Shown in pieces: positions 28,629-37,160 of a stretch of 64,000 bases of DNA. A program made the position numbers and the translations under genes. The stretch is taken from the NCBI GenBank assembly GCA_014323865.1, contig JACONG010000010.1, positions 330,534 to 394,533 of the forward strand, read 5' to 3'. Below the pieces are notes generated by a model. It had not been told where the DNA came from and searched no databases. It saw only the letters and a program-made list of their open reading frames with translations. This DNA comes from Rhodospirillales bacterium. GTDB taxonomy: Bacteria > Pseudomonadota > Alphaproteobacteria > SP197. How positions within the stretch are numbered: the first letter of the stretch is position 1; every line of letters starts with the position of its first letter.

Positions 28629-30005
28629 ATGGATTGTTTCGTTGACGCGGCGGAGGATGCCGTCGCGGTGGTGCCGGTAACGCGGGACGGGCTGGATCAG
28701 TGGCTTGACAAGGCGACCGGCGCCCAGGCGCGCTGGGTGAAGGAGCATGATTTCGAGGCGTCGTCTGCCCGTCACCTCGCGATTCCCGACGAAGACGGCG
28801 GAATGGGCACGGTGCTGGTGGCAATGGCCGATCCGCCGAGCCGGTTCACGCTGGGCGATCTGCCCGGCGTCCTGCCCAGGGGCACGGTGTGCGAACTGAA
28901 GGGGCAGTTCGAGACCGCCGAGGCGACGCAGCTTGCGATCGGCTGGGCCCTCGGCAGCTATCGTTTTGACCGCTATCGCGAAGCTGTTCGTGATCTCGCC
29001 AGGCTCGTTGCGCCGCCGACCGCGCGCATGGACCGCGTGGCGGTTATCGCCGAGAGCGTCAACCTGGGCCGCGACCTGATCAACACGCCCGCCGAGGACA
29101 TGGGCCCGGCCGAGCTGACCGACGCGGTCGCCGAGGCCGCCTCGGCCAATGGTGCGGAGCTGCGCATCATCGAGGGCGATGAGCTGCTGACCGAGAACTT
29201 CCCGTCAGTCTATGCCGTGGGCCGGGCGAGCAGCCGCCCGCCGCGGCTTGCCGATCTCGTCTGGGGCGATCGGGATGCGCCGAAGGTCACGCTCGTCGGC
29301 AAGGGTGTCTGCTTCGATTCCGGTGGCCTCGACCTCAAGCCCGCGACCGGCATGAAGATGATGAAGAAGGACATGGGCGGGGCGGCCGCGGCCATCGCTC
29401 TGGCGTCCATGATCATGCGTCTGAAGCTGCCGGTCAGGCTGCGCCTGCTGATCCCGGCGGTGGAGAATGCCGTTTCCGGCAATGCCTTCCGCCCGCTCGA
29501 CGTCATTACCACGCGCAAGGGCCTGACCATCGAGATCGGCAATACGGATGCCGAGGGGCGGGTCATCCTGTGCGATGCGCTGGCTGAAGCCTCGACCGAG
29601 AAGCCCGATCTGCTGATCGACTTCGCAACGCTCACCGGTGCAGCGCGTGTCGCCCTGGGCCCCGAGATTCCGGCCTTCCTGTGCAACGACGACGCCTTGG
29701 CCGCCGAGGTCGTCGAACACGGCAAGAACGCCGAGGAGGAGGTCTGGCGCCTGCCGTTGTGGCCGGGCTACCGGACGTGGATGGAGAGCGATGTCGCCGA
29801 TCTCTCGACGACCGGTTCCGGCAAGGGTGCGGGTGCCATTGCCGCCGCGCTTTTCCTGGAGCGTTTTGTCGATGACGACGTGTCCTGGGTCCATTTCGAT
29901 ATCATGGGCTGGAACGTGAACGGCAAGCCTGGCCGGCCCAAGGGTGGCGAGGTGATGGCGGTGCGCGGCCTGCTCGACCTGATCGAACGACGCTACAGGG
30001 GCTGA
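28629..30005 (+). CDS. M17 leucyl aminopeptidase family protein (first of two)
   Basis: This 458-residue cytosolic metallo-aminopeptidase has the complete M17 two-metal site: Lys225 and Asp230 in VGKGVCFDSGG, Lys237, Asp248, and Asp307, Glu309 and Arg311 in NTDAEGR. The C-terminal Gly-rich stretch STTGSGKGAGAIAAALFL is of normal type. It starts 29 bases after the lrp stop and is followed 5 bases later by a paralogue. Confidence 0.92.
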   Translation: MDCFVDAAEDAVAVVPVTRDGLDQWLDKATGAQARWVKEHDFEASSARHLAIPDEDGGMGTVLVAMADPPSRFTLGDLPGVLPRGTVCELKGQFETAEATQLAIGWALGSYRFDRYREAVRDLARLVAPPTARMDRVAVIAESVNLGRDLINTPAEDMGPAELTDAVAEAASANGAELRIIEGDELLTENFPSVYAVGRASSRPPRLADLVWGDRDAPKVTLVGKGVCFDSGGLDLKPATGMKMMKKDMGGAAAAIALASMIMRLKLPVRLRLLIPAVENAVSGNAFRPLDVITTRKGLTIEIGNTDAEGRVILCDALAEASTEKPDLLIDFATLTGAARVALGPEIPAFLCNDDALAAEVVEHGKNAEEEVWRLPLWPGYRTWMESDVADLSTTGSGKGAGAIAAALFLERFVDDDVSWVHFDIMGWNVNGKPGRPKGGEVMAVRGLLDLIERRYRG

Positions 30006-30010
30006 TCGGA

Positions 30011-31390
30011 ATGCCGGTTGCAGGGTTGGTCGACACGGCCGACGCGACGGTTCCGCTCGTCGCGCTGACCGCCGACGGCTACGCCGCATGGCTGGAGCAG
30101 CAACCGTCGCGCGTTGCGACATGGCTGCGCCACCACGATTTTGCGGCGAAGGCCGGTTCCTGGCTATCCATTCCCGAAGTCGATGGGGACATCGCAGCCA
30201 TCGTCGCCGGGCTGGGCAATATGCCCGATGTCTGGTCGGCCGGCGCTCTGCCGATGGCTTTGCCGGAAGATCTCGTCGTGACGCTCGATGCGGCCTCCGA
30301 CATCACGGGCGATCTCTTTGCCCGGAGTTGGGCCGCGGGTTGCTACCGCTTCACACGTTATCGCAAGGCCGATCGGCAGCCGACGTCGTTGCTCTGGCCA
30401 GAAGGTGTCGATGAGGACGTCGTCGGCGCCATGGCGGAGGCGCTGGCGCTGGGCCGCGATCTCGTCAACACGCCGGCTCAGGACATGGGCCCGGCCGAGC
30501 TTGAGGACGCCGCGGAGGCCCTGGCCGAGCAGCACGGCGGCGCGCTTTCCTCGATCCATGGCGAACGCCTGCTGTCGGAGAACCTGCCTGCCGTTCATGC
30601 CGTCGGCCGCGCCAGTTCCCGCGCACCGCGGCTGATCGACCTGACCTGGGGTTCCGAAGACGCGCCCAGGGTGACGCTGGTGGGGAAGGGCGTCTGCTTC
30701 GATACGGGTGGCCACAATCTCAAAAGCGCTTCCGGCATGGAGCGCATGAAGAAGGACATGGGCGGGGCCGCCTGTGTCCTTGCGGTGGCGCACCAGGTGA
30801 TGGCGACCGATCTCCCCGTACGCCTGCGCGTGATCATTCCGGCCGTCGACAATGCGCTCGACGGCAATGCCATCAAGCCCGCGGACATCCTGCCGACCCG
30901 CAAAGGGATCTGGATCGAGATCGGCGATACGGACGCCGAGGGCCGGGTGATCCTGGCCGACGGCCTGGCGCTGGCCTGTGAAGAGAAGCCCGGGTTGCTC
31001 ATTGATTTCGCCACACTGACCGGCGCGGCCCGCGTCGCGCTTGGCAACGACCTGCCAGCCTGCTTTTCCAACAGCGACGACTTGATGGCCTCGGTTCTGG
31101 AGGCAGGTGATGCGGTCACCGATCCGCTCTGGCCGATGCCGCTGCTGCGGAGCTACATGCCGCGCATGGCGGGCGAACTGGCCGACGTCAACACGATCGG
31201 TGACTGGTCCTTCGCCGATCACATCCAGGCCGCGCTGTTCCTGGAGAAGTTCGTCGCCGACGAGACACCCTGGCTCCACATCGACACCGTCTGCTGGAAC
31301 GATGCGCCGCGCCCGGGCCGTCCGAAGGGCGGAGAAATCCAGAGTGCACGTGCGGTGTTCGAGATGTTGCGGCGGCGCTACCGGCCATGA
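30011..31390 (+). CDS. M17 leucyl aminopeptidase family protein (second, diverged copy)
   Basis: This 459-residue paralogue of the gene before it arose by tandem duplication. The metal and catalytic residues are kept (Lys226, Asp231, Lys238, Asp249, Asp308, Glu310, Arg312). The signature Asn is replaced (GDTDAEGR), FDSGGLDLK has become FDTGGHNLK, and the Gly-rich loop is replaced by IGDWSFADHIQAALFL. These changes lie around the active-site mouth and suggest a different substrate or regulation. The start is the ATG 5 bases after the first copy's stop. Confidence 0.9.
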   Translation: MPVAGLVDTADATVPLVALTADGYAAWLEQQPSRVATWLRHHDFAAKAGSWLSIPEVDGDIAAIVAGLGNMPDVWSAGALPMALPEDLVVTLDAASDITGDLFARSWAAGCYRFTRYRKADRQPTSLLWPEGVDEDVVGAMAEALALGRDLVNTPAQDMGPAELEDAAEALAEQHGGALSSIHGERLLSENLPAVHAVGRASSRAPRLIDLTWGSEDAPRVTLVGKGVCFDTGGHNLKSASGMERMKKDMGGAACVLAVAHQVMATDLPVRLRVIIPAVDNALDGNAIKPADILPTRKGIWIEIGDTDAEGRVILADGLALACEEKPGLLIDFATLTGAARVALGNDLPACFSNSDDLMASVLEAGDAVTDPLWPMPLLRSYMPRMAGELADVNTIGDWSFADHIQAALFLEKFVADETPWLHIDTVCWNDAPRPGRPKGGEIQSARAVFEMLRRRYRP

Positions 31391-31470
31391 TCGACATGAC
31401 GGGCAAGGCGGCCGCCGAATGGGCGCGACCCGGCGACGAGTCGTCGGAGAGCTGAAACCCGGTCGTTCGG

Positions 31471-32043
31471 TCAGTTGGTCGCAGCTTCGGCCGCCGCTTC
31501 CTCGTCTTTCCTCTGCTGGATCAGTTCGGCGTTGTCCTGCATCGCCTTCTTGCGTGCGCTGCACGCACAACCGCCGGATTCAGTGTAGGTTACAGGATCG
31601 ACGAAGGGGCCCGACCACATGCCGGTGCCGCCTTGCCTGGCGGCCATGGCACGTTCAGCGTACTCATCACCCATCGTTTCGTCAGCGACAGCAAGGCCGG
31701 CATCGATCATCGCGCCAGCGAGATCGACGTCTCGGGCCGAGCAGCGGGCGACATGGTGCATCTGTTTGTCCTCGACATAGCCGGTTTCGGTGAGGTCAGT
31801 GCAGATGACCTCGGATGTGCCGATGACCTCCTCCAGATAGAGTGCCGCATCCCAGCCGCAGGACCAGATGCCGCCGGGTGCGCCGCAGGTCTGCGTGATG
31901 GTGGGGGCATGGACGCCGTAGAGCGTCACCTTCCGTTCGCCGAACTGCATGGTGTCGCCGGTCAGGACCATGGGCTGGCCCGCGAGGTCCGCAAGGGCGA
32001 TGCCCGGGGCCAGAACGAAGGCTGCTGCGAGAAGACGTTGCAC
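31471..32043 (-). CDS. Secreted thermonuclease (SNase)-like protein with altered active site
   Basis: The 190-residue protein has a cleavable signal peptide (MQRLLAAAFVLAPGIALA). The rest follows the SNase-like plan seen in many alphaproteobacterial exported proteins: TGDTMQFGERKVTLYGVHAP, then QTCG...WSCG, then VARCSARDVDLAGAMIDAGLAVA and a GMW end. The residues that bind calcium and catalyse cleavage in SNase appear changed: DGDT is TGDT, RLxGIDAPE is TLYGVHAPT. A structural or binding role is more likely than nuclease activity. Cysteine pairs suggest disulfides. Confidence 0.7.
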   Translation of the reverse strand: MQRLLAAAFVLAPGIALADLAGQPMVLTGDTMQFGERKVTLYGVHAPTITQTCGAPGGIWSCGWDAALYLEEVIGTSEVICTDLTETGYVEDKQMHHVARCSARDVDLAGAMIDAGLAVADETMGDEYAERAMAARQGGTGMWSGPFVDPVTYTESGGCACSARKKAMQDNAELIQQRKDEEAAAEAATN

Positions 32044-32115
32044 GGTGTCACCCCACTGTTTTCGTGTTTGGCATAGTATCGATCAAGCGACTGCGTTGCG
32101 CCAGGGAGCTGGAAT

Positions 32116-32919
32116 TCACGATTCCGCAGGGTTCAGGACGGCGATCAACTCATCGTCGAACGGCACGAACGAGAGCTCGCGCCCGCACGCCCGAGCCAGG
32201 CTTTCGATATGCTTGCCGTAGGTTTCGCGCATGCCCTTGTCGCGTCCGCCGAGCGAACGGACGGGGTAGCTCACGACGATGCGGGGCACGCCTGCGAGGC
32301 GTTGGAGAAGGGTGAGGGCGGCACCGTCCTCCTGCTGTTCGAGGCAGGGCAGGGTCTTCAGGACCAGGGCCAGCTCCACATCGCTCGGCAGCGTCTCGGT
32401 GAGAACATCGGTCCAGATGGCCTCTCCGGGACGATCGACGAGTTGCAGATAGCGTCCGATGGCGTCCGACATCCGCCGATCGATCTCAAGGGCGGTATAG
32501 CGGGCGTCCGTCGCCAAACCCATGAACGGCAGGGCAAACGCGTTGAATCCCGCCGCAACGTCCAGAACATTCGACGAAAGCCCGATTTCGCCCCAGATCG
32601 CCGCGTAGAATGCCTCGGTCCGCTCCAGACGCTCGGCGCTGGAACGATGAAGGCGGAGGGCCCTTCGGGAGGTCTCCTCCATGTCTGAGCCGGCTTCCAT
32701 GCTGTCGAGCAGCTTGTCGAGGTTTCGCAGACTGCCGGGTTCGAGGTAGGCACCGAAGGCCTGGTGCAGCTTGCGCTTGGCCGCCTTCAGCGCGTCCGAC
32801 GGCTTGCCATGGCGGGCAAGGGCCCATTGGGCCGTGCGCTCAAGCGCCGCGGGAGCCAGGTCGCGATACTTCGACGAGTCGGCGAGGCCCGCAACGACCG
32901 TTTGCAACGCATCAGCCAT
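32116..32919 (-). CDS. Putative 16S rRNA (guanine-1405-N7)-methyltransferase, ArmA/Rmt/FmrO-like
   Basis: The 267-residue protein resembles the aminoglycoside-resistance methyltransferases ArmA, RmtB and FmrO along its whole length. It has the N-terminal helical rRNA-binding part (SSKYRDLAPAALERT and KLHQAFGAYLEPGSL), the SAM site VLDVAAGFNAFALPF (118-132), the active-site side LVLKTLPCLEQQEDG (186-200) and the hallmark SYPVRSLGGRDKGM (217-230). The family methylates N7 of G1405 in helix 44 and blocks 4,6-disubstituted deoxystreptamine drugs. The start is the ATG at 32919, with AGGAGG upstream; both lie inside the end of the Tgt-like gene (8-base overlap). The activity is inferred from similarity only. 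Confidence 0.82.
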   Translation of the reverse strand: MADALQTVVAGLADSSKYRDLAPAALERTAQWALARHGKPSDALKAAKRKLHQAFGAYLEPGSLRNLDKLLDSMEAGSDMEETSRRALRLHRSSAERLERTEAFYAAIWGEIGLSSNVLDVAAGFNAFALPFMGLATDARYTALEIDRRMSDAIGRYLQLVDRPGEAIWTDVLTETLPSDVELALVLKTLPCLEQQEDGAALTLLQRLAGVPRIVVSYPVRSLGGRDKGMRETYGKHIESLARACGRELSFVPFDDELIAVLNPAES

Positions 32920-34000
32920 GGTCCTCCTGATCACGCAGGCGGTCGATCATCCAAGCATAGAATTTCAGGTTGTGGCGGGTTGCGAGCCGCTCGGCCGAGG
33001 GTTCGTTGATCCTGAACAGGTGATGGAGATAGCTGCGTGCGGGGCCTGTCGGGTCGAGCACGGGATCAACCGGTGCAGCCTCTCGTGAATGCTGTTCATG
33101 TTCAAGATAAAGAACGTCGTAAAAATCATTTTTTATCAATTGTTTATGTGAGCTTTCCAATGTTTTGTAAAGGCGTTTGCGGCGAGCGTTGCGGGTCGGT
33201 AGCGCACAATCGAACAGTCGGTAACCGGCGTTCCAGGCCGACACCAGATTCTCCGGTTTTCCGATGCCGAGGGCATGTTTGGGAGCCTCTGGCGGTAGCA
33301 GTTCGGCGGTCAGCGCGACCATGTCGGTCAACAGGCCATCATCGCCGATGGGCCAGCCGCCGAAGCCGAAGCCGTCGAAACCCATGGCCGCCAGTTCGTG
33401 GGCGCATCGGCGCCGCAACTCCGGGTCGTTACCGCCCTGAACCACGGCGAAGAGAAGCGTGCGTTCCTGTCCGTCCGCATTGCCTGGTTCGGTGCCGACG
33501 CGTGCGGTATATTCCTCACGGCAGCGCCGGGCCCAGGTCAACGATCGCTCCACGCTCTGGCGCTGCACGTCGGCCGCATCGTCGGGGTGGGTGCACTGGT
33601 CGAGGCAGAACAGGATGTCAGTACCGAGCTCCATCTGCCGCCGAATGCATTTTTCCGGGGTCAGAAGGTGTTTCTTGCCGCCCCTTTCGTGACGATAAAC
33701 GAACCCTTTGTCGGTGACGCTGCCCAGACCGGCGCCGGACGCGGCCATCGACCAAGCCTGGAATCCGCCGGAATCGGAGGCGGCAACGCCGTTCCAGCCC
33801 ATGAAGTGGTGCACCCCGCCGACCGCTGCGATTGTCGATGTGCCGGGCCGTGTCGCAAGGTGAAAGCTGTTGACCATCATTGCCTCGATCCCGCATTCGG
33901 CGAGATCACGGGAGTCGAGGCCTTTGACCACGGCGCGCGTGCCGTCGGGCAGAAAGGCCGGCAGGCGCAGGTCGCCACGGCGGGTCCGGAGCGTCTTCAT
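32912..34000 (-). CDS. Tgt-family tRNA-guanine transglycosylase paralogue lacking the zinc cysteines
   Basis: This 362-residue TIM-barrel transglycosylase of the Tgt family exchanges guanine for a 7-deazaguanine base. The catalytic aspartates are present: Asp76 in SDSGGFQ and Asp264 in FDCALPTRNAR. Substrate-pocket loops are AVVQGG and GFGFGGWPIGD, and the DEC triplet of ordinary Tgt reads DQC here (Asp134-Cys136). Three zinc cysteines of the normal C-terminal motif are missing: Leu315, Pro317 and Pro320 stand in their place, with only the His of RHNLKFY kept. An AT-rich patch (about 33095-33175) interrupts the local GC bias. The ATG overlaps the upstream rsmI-like stop as ATGA. It is probably a specialised paralogue; the RNA target is unknown. 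Confidence 0.85.
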   Translation of the reverse strand: MKTLRTRRGDLRLPAFLPDGTRAVVKGLDSRDLAECGIEAMMVNSFHLATRPGTSTIAAVGGVHHFMGWNGVAASDSGGFQAWSMAASGAGLGSVTDKGFVYRHERGGKKHLLTPEKCIRRQMELGTDILFCLDQCTHPDDAADVQRQSVERSLTWARRCREEYTARVGTEPGNADGQERTLLFAVVQGGNDPELRRRCAHELAAMGFDGFGFGGWPIGDDGLLTDMVALTAELLPPEAPKHALGIGKPENLVSAWNAGYRLFDCALPTRNARRKRLYKTLESSHKQLIKNDFYDVLYLEHEQHSREAAPVDPVLDPTGPARSYLHHLFRINEPSAERLATRHNLKFYAWMIDRLRDQEDHG

Positions 34001-34707
34001 GGCTCTTCGCCGCTGCGCAGAAACTTCGGATTGTTGCCTGCGATCACGAGCGTGACCTCGCCGCGGGGCGTTTCCTCGGCGAATCGGCCGGAGAGATCCG
34101 ACAGCCAGCCGCGGGCGGTTTCCTCGAACATCTTGGTCAGTTCGATCGCCACCGCGGCGCGGCGATCGCCGAAGACATCAAGGCAGTCGGCGAGCAGGGC
34201 ACCCAGACGATGGGGTGATTCGAACAGAACCTGGGTGTGCTCGCTCTCGACCTCGGCGGCCAGAAAGTTGCGGCGTTTGCCCGGCTTGCGCGGCGGAAAG
34301 CCCCGGAACGTGTAGCTCGCGGCCGACAGCCCGGACAGTGCCAGCGCCGTGGCGACCGCCGTTGGTCCGGGTACGACCTCGACGGCAAAACCTTCCTCGG
34401 TCGCCATCTGCACGGCCCGAAAGCCCGGATCGCTGATGCCGGGCATGCCGGCATCCGTTGCAAGGCCGACCCGCAGACCCTGGCGCAACAGCCCGGCCAT
34501 GCGTTCGACGGCCTTGTCTTCGTTGTGGTCGCCGCAGGAGAAGATCGTGCGGGGACTCTGGAGGCTTGAATGCTCGTAGATCTTGCGGGTTCGGCGGGTG
34601 TCTTCGCAGGCCAGTGCATCGAGCGCGCCCAAGGTGTCGAGGACCCGCTTCGAGATGTCGTCCAGATTGCCGATTGGCGTGCCGATCAGCACGAGCGTAC
34701 CTGTCAT
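33997..34707 (-). CDS. rsmI: RsmI-like 16S rRNA (cytidine-1402-2'-O)-methyltransferase, short form
   Basis: RsmI methylates the 2'-O of C1402 in helix 44 of 16S rRNA. The 236-residue protein keeps the tetrapyrrole-methylase fold with LVLIGTPIGNLDDISKRVL, ALACEDTRRTRKI, CGDHNEDKA, DAGMPGISDPGF, VVPGPTAVATALALSGL and ESPHRLGALL. It ends soon after GEVTLVIAG, about 45 residues before the usual RsmI C-terminus. The ATG at 34707 follows GGAAAG; an ATG at 34749 is less likely. The usual neighbours of alphaproteobacterial rsmI (lipoprotein LppC and YraN genes) are absent. Instead it leads an overlapping operon with the Tgt-like and Rmt-like genes, so it may be a second, specialised copy. Confidence 0.85.
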   Translation of the reverse strand: MTGTLVLIGTPIGNLDDISKRVLDTLGALDALACEDTRRTRKIYEHSSLQSPRTIFSCGDHNEDKAVERMAGLLRQGLRVGLATDAGMPGISDPGFRAVQMATEEGFAVEVVPGPTAVATALALSGLSAASYTFRGFPPRKPGKRRNFLAAEVESEHTQVLFESPHRLGALLADCLDVFGDRRAAVAIELTKMFEETARGWLSDLSGRFAEETPRGEVTLVIAGNNPKFLRSGEEP

Positions 34708-34775
34708 GCGCTTTCCGTTCTTGACCACGCGCCTGCCTATGGCTTCCATGCCCGCGATCTTGCGGGTTGTCGAGT

Positions 34776-36854
34776 ATGGCGAGTTCGATAGAGGCGCTTG
34801 GCGCCTTGATGGCGCCTCGGCGGATTGCCGTGGTCGGTGCCACACCGCGCGAAGGCGCGGTCGGAAACCGGGTCATTGAGCATGTGGCAGGGCCGCGAAG
34901 CTCGAGCAGCGTGGTGGCGATCAATCCGGGATACGACGAGGTGCTGGGCCGGACCTGTTATCCGTCGCTCGAGGCGGTGCCGAAGACCCCCGATTGTGCC
35001 GTCATGTGTGTCTCCGACAGCCGGATCGAGGCCGCCGTGCACGATGCGGCCAAGGCGGGGGTGAAGGCTCTGGTTCTGCTCGGTCGTCTCTACGACCCCA
35101 CGAACGACCGCCCGAACCTGGCCGAACGGATTGAGGCTATGGCGCGTGAAGCGGGGATGGCCGCCTGCGGCGCGAACTGCATGGGGCTCTTCAACTCCGT
35201 CGACGATCTCTATCTCTCGATGACCCATCTGCCCTGCCATGATCGCCCGGGGCGCATCGGGATGCTGTCGCATAGCGGCTCAACCTGGTCCGGATTGGGT
35301 GGCAACGGCCGGCCGTTGCGCTTCAACATCGGCGTCTCCATGGGCTTCGAGCTTGTCACGGGCGTTGCCGACTACATCGACTACATGGTCGAACGTCCGG
35401 AGACAGCGGCGATTGCCCTGGTGCTGGAGACGGTGCGCGACGGCGAGCGGTTTGTGGCGGCCGCGGAACGGGCCGATCGTTCGGGGATTCCCCTGGTTGC
35501 ACTGAAGCTCGGCAAGTCCGACAAGGCGCGCGAGTTCGCGCTGTCTCACAGCGGCGCGCTGGCAGGCAACGAGCGGATCTACGACGCGGTCTTTCGCCGT
35601 CACAACGTGATCGGTGTCGATACGCTCGACGAAATGCTCGACACGCTGGAGGCCATGGCCTGCGACAGGGTGCCGACAACCGACACCGTGAGCATCCAGA
35701 CTGATTCCGGCGGCGAACGCCAGCTCATCGCTGACATCGCCGAACGCAACAACGTGCCGCTGACCGTCTTCAGCGAAGCAACACAGCAGGCTCTTGCGGA
35801 GACGCTTGATCCCGGACTGGAGCCCGAGAACCCGGTCGATTACTGGGGCGAGGGCGGCCTGCCGGTCGCAGCCAGAGTGATGAATGTCATCGCCGATGCG
35901 CCGGAGACCGGGGTTGTGGTTTTCGCGACCAACATGGTCTCGGGCCGGGCGATCCTCTACGCCTCGACCGAAGCCTTGGAGGGCGCGCACAAGGCGACCG
36001 ACAAACCCTGCATGATGCTTGCCAACATCGCCTCGACGATTGACGAGGGCGAGGCCGTGCGCCTTCGCGAGGCCGGCATTCCCGTGCTGTCGGGAACAGA
36101 GACCGGCCTGCGCGCCATCAAGCATCTGATCGACTGGCATTGCCGGCACCGCGAGGGGCGCGATGACGTCACGCCTCCCTCGCGCGCCGTGATCGCGGGC
36201 TGGCGCAAGCGGCTCGCGGGCCGCGATCTCACGCCCGAGGCGATGATGGGACTCGTTGCTGATTTCGGTGTCTCGGTCCCGATGACCCTCGTGTGCGAAA
36301 CCCGCGAGCAGGTTACCGCGGCGGCGGTGCAGCTTGGCTTTCCGGTGGTTCTCAAGACCGCGGAGCCGTCGATCCTGCACAAGACCGACGTCGGCGGTGT
36401 TGTTCTGGGATTGGCCGACAAGGAGGCCCTGCTTGCCGCCTACGACATGATGGCGGCATCGCTTGGGCCGCGCGTCCTTCTCCAGGACACCGTGCTTCCG
36501 GGTATCGAGATGCTTGTCGGCATGATCAACGATGCGAATTTCGGACCGATTCTGACGATCGCGATGGGGGGGAGCCTCGTGGAGGTTCTCAACGACGCGG
36601 TGATGGTCGTGCCGCCTGTCTCCCCGTCCGAGGCAGCGGACCTGATCGCCAGCCTGAAGGCCTCGAAGCTGCTCGATGGGGTGCGGGGACGGCCTGCGGG
36701 CGATCGCGCGACCCTTGCGGAGACCGTTTCGCGGCTCTCGGTCATGGCCGCGGAACTGGGGGATCTGATTGCCGAGTTCGACGTCAATCCCGTGCTGGTG
36801 CACGAAACCGGCGTCACCGCCGTCGATGCGCTCGTGACACGCCGAAAAGCGTGA
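34776..36854 (+). CDS. NDP-forming acyl-CoA synthetase (acetate--CoA ligase family)
   Basis: The 692-residue protein has a CoA-binding Rossmann domain (IAVVGATPREGAVGNRVIEH), a succinyl-CoA-ligase-like middle with LSHSGALAGNERIYDAVF, and a C-terminal ATP-grasp domain (FPVVLKTAEPSILHKTDVGG to DVNPVLV). It joins alpha and beta parts of ADP-forming acyl-CoA synthetases in one chain and lacks a GNAT domain. The acid substrate is unknown. It is divergent from the rsmI-like gene across only 68 bases. I use the ATG at 34776; a TTG at 34767 is also in frame. Confidence 0.88.
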   Translation: MASSIEALGALMAPRRIAVVGATPREGAVGNRVIEHVAGPRSSSSVVAINPGYDEVLGRTCYPSLEAVPKTPDCAVMCVSDSRIEAAVHDAAKAGVKALVLLGRLYDPTNDRPNLAERIEAMAREAGMAACGANCMGLFNSVDDLYLSMTHLPCHDRPGRIGMLSHSGSTWSGLGGNGRPLRFNIGVSMGFELVTGVADYIDYMVERPETAAIALVLETVRDGERFVAAAERADRSGIPLVALKLGKSDKAREFALSHSGALAGNERIYDAVFRRHNVIGVDTLDEMLDTLEAMACDRVPTTDTVSIQTDSGGERQLIADIAERNNVPLTVFSEATQQALAETLDPGLEPENPVDYWGEGGLPVAARVMNVIADAPETGVVVFATNMVSGRAILYASTEALEGAHKATDKPCMMLANIASTIDEGEAVRLREAGIPVLSGTETGLRAIKHLIDWHCRHREGRDDVTPPSRAVIAGWRKRLAGRDLTPEAMMGLVADFGVSVPMTLVCETREQVTAAAVQLGFPVVLKTAEPSILHKTDVGGVVLGLADKEALLAAYDMMAASLGPRVLLQDTVLPGIEMLVGMINDANFGPILTIAMGGSLVEVLNDAVMVVPPVSPSEAADLIASLKASKLLDGVRGRPAGDRATLAETVSRLSVMAAELGDLIAEFDVNPVLVHETGVTAVDALVTRRKA

Positions 36855-36989
36855 CAGTCCGATGGCTGGGAGCCATGCAGTTTTTGCATGGCTGAGGTTC
36901 TGAAATCCCGCTACTGCGATGATTTGGGAAACATTATCTCTTCCCCAGCAGGCTCCATTCCGGGCCTCTTGAGACAAGGGAAAAGTGCC

Positions 36990-37160
36990 ATGACCAATCT
37001 TCTTCGTAAGCTGCGCAACGAACTGCGTATGAAGACCATGCGTCGTGAGCTCGCCGGCCTGACGGACGGCCAGTTGGACGATCTGGGCATTCATCGCGGC
37101 CAGATCTCCGACCTGGCTCGTTACTGCCACGGTGCCGGTCCGCGTCCGGACTGCATCTAA
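36990..37160 (+). CDS. DUF1127 small protein
   Basis: The 56-residue protein carries the DUF1127 core: RELAGLTDGQLDDLGIHRGQI followed by LARYCHGAG. These arginine-rich small proteins are common in alphaproteobacteria; some affect RNA turnover and phosphate or carbon metabolism. The function here is unknown. The gene is monocistronic, 135 bases after the acyl-CoA synthetase. Confidence 0.88.
   Translation: MTNLLRKLRNELRMKTMRRELAGLTDGQLDDLGIHRGQISDLARYCHGAGPRPDCI

Noticed and set aside
32912..34000. Tgt-like gene as DpdA of a 7-deazaguanine DNA-modification island
   Set aside because: No other dpd genes or queuosine-precursor genes are nearby, and the sequence is closer to ordinary bacterial Tgt.
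35280..37130. 616-codon minus-strand frame
   Set aside because: It covers the NDP-forming acyl-CoA synthetase gene and DUF1127; no family similarity.
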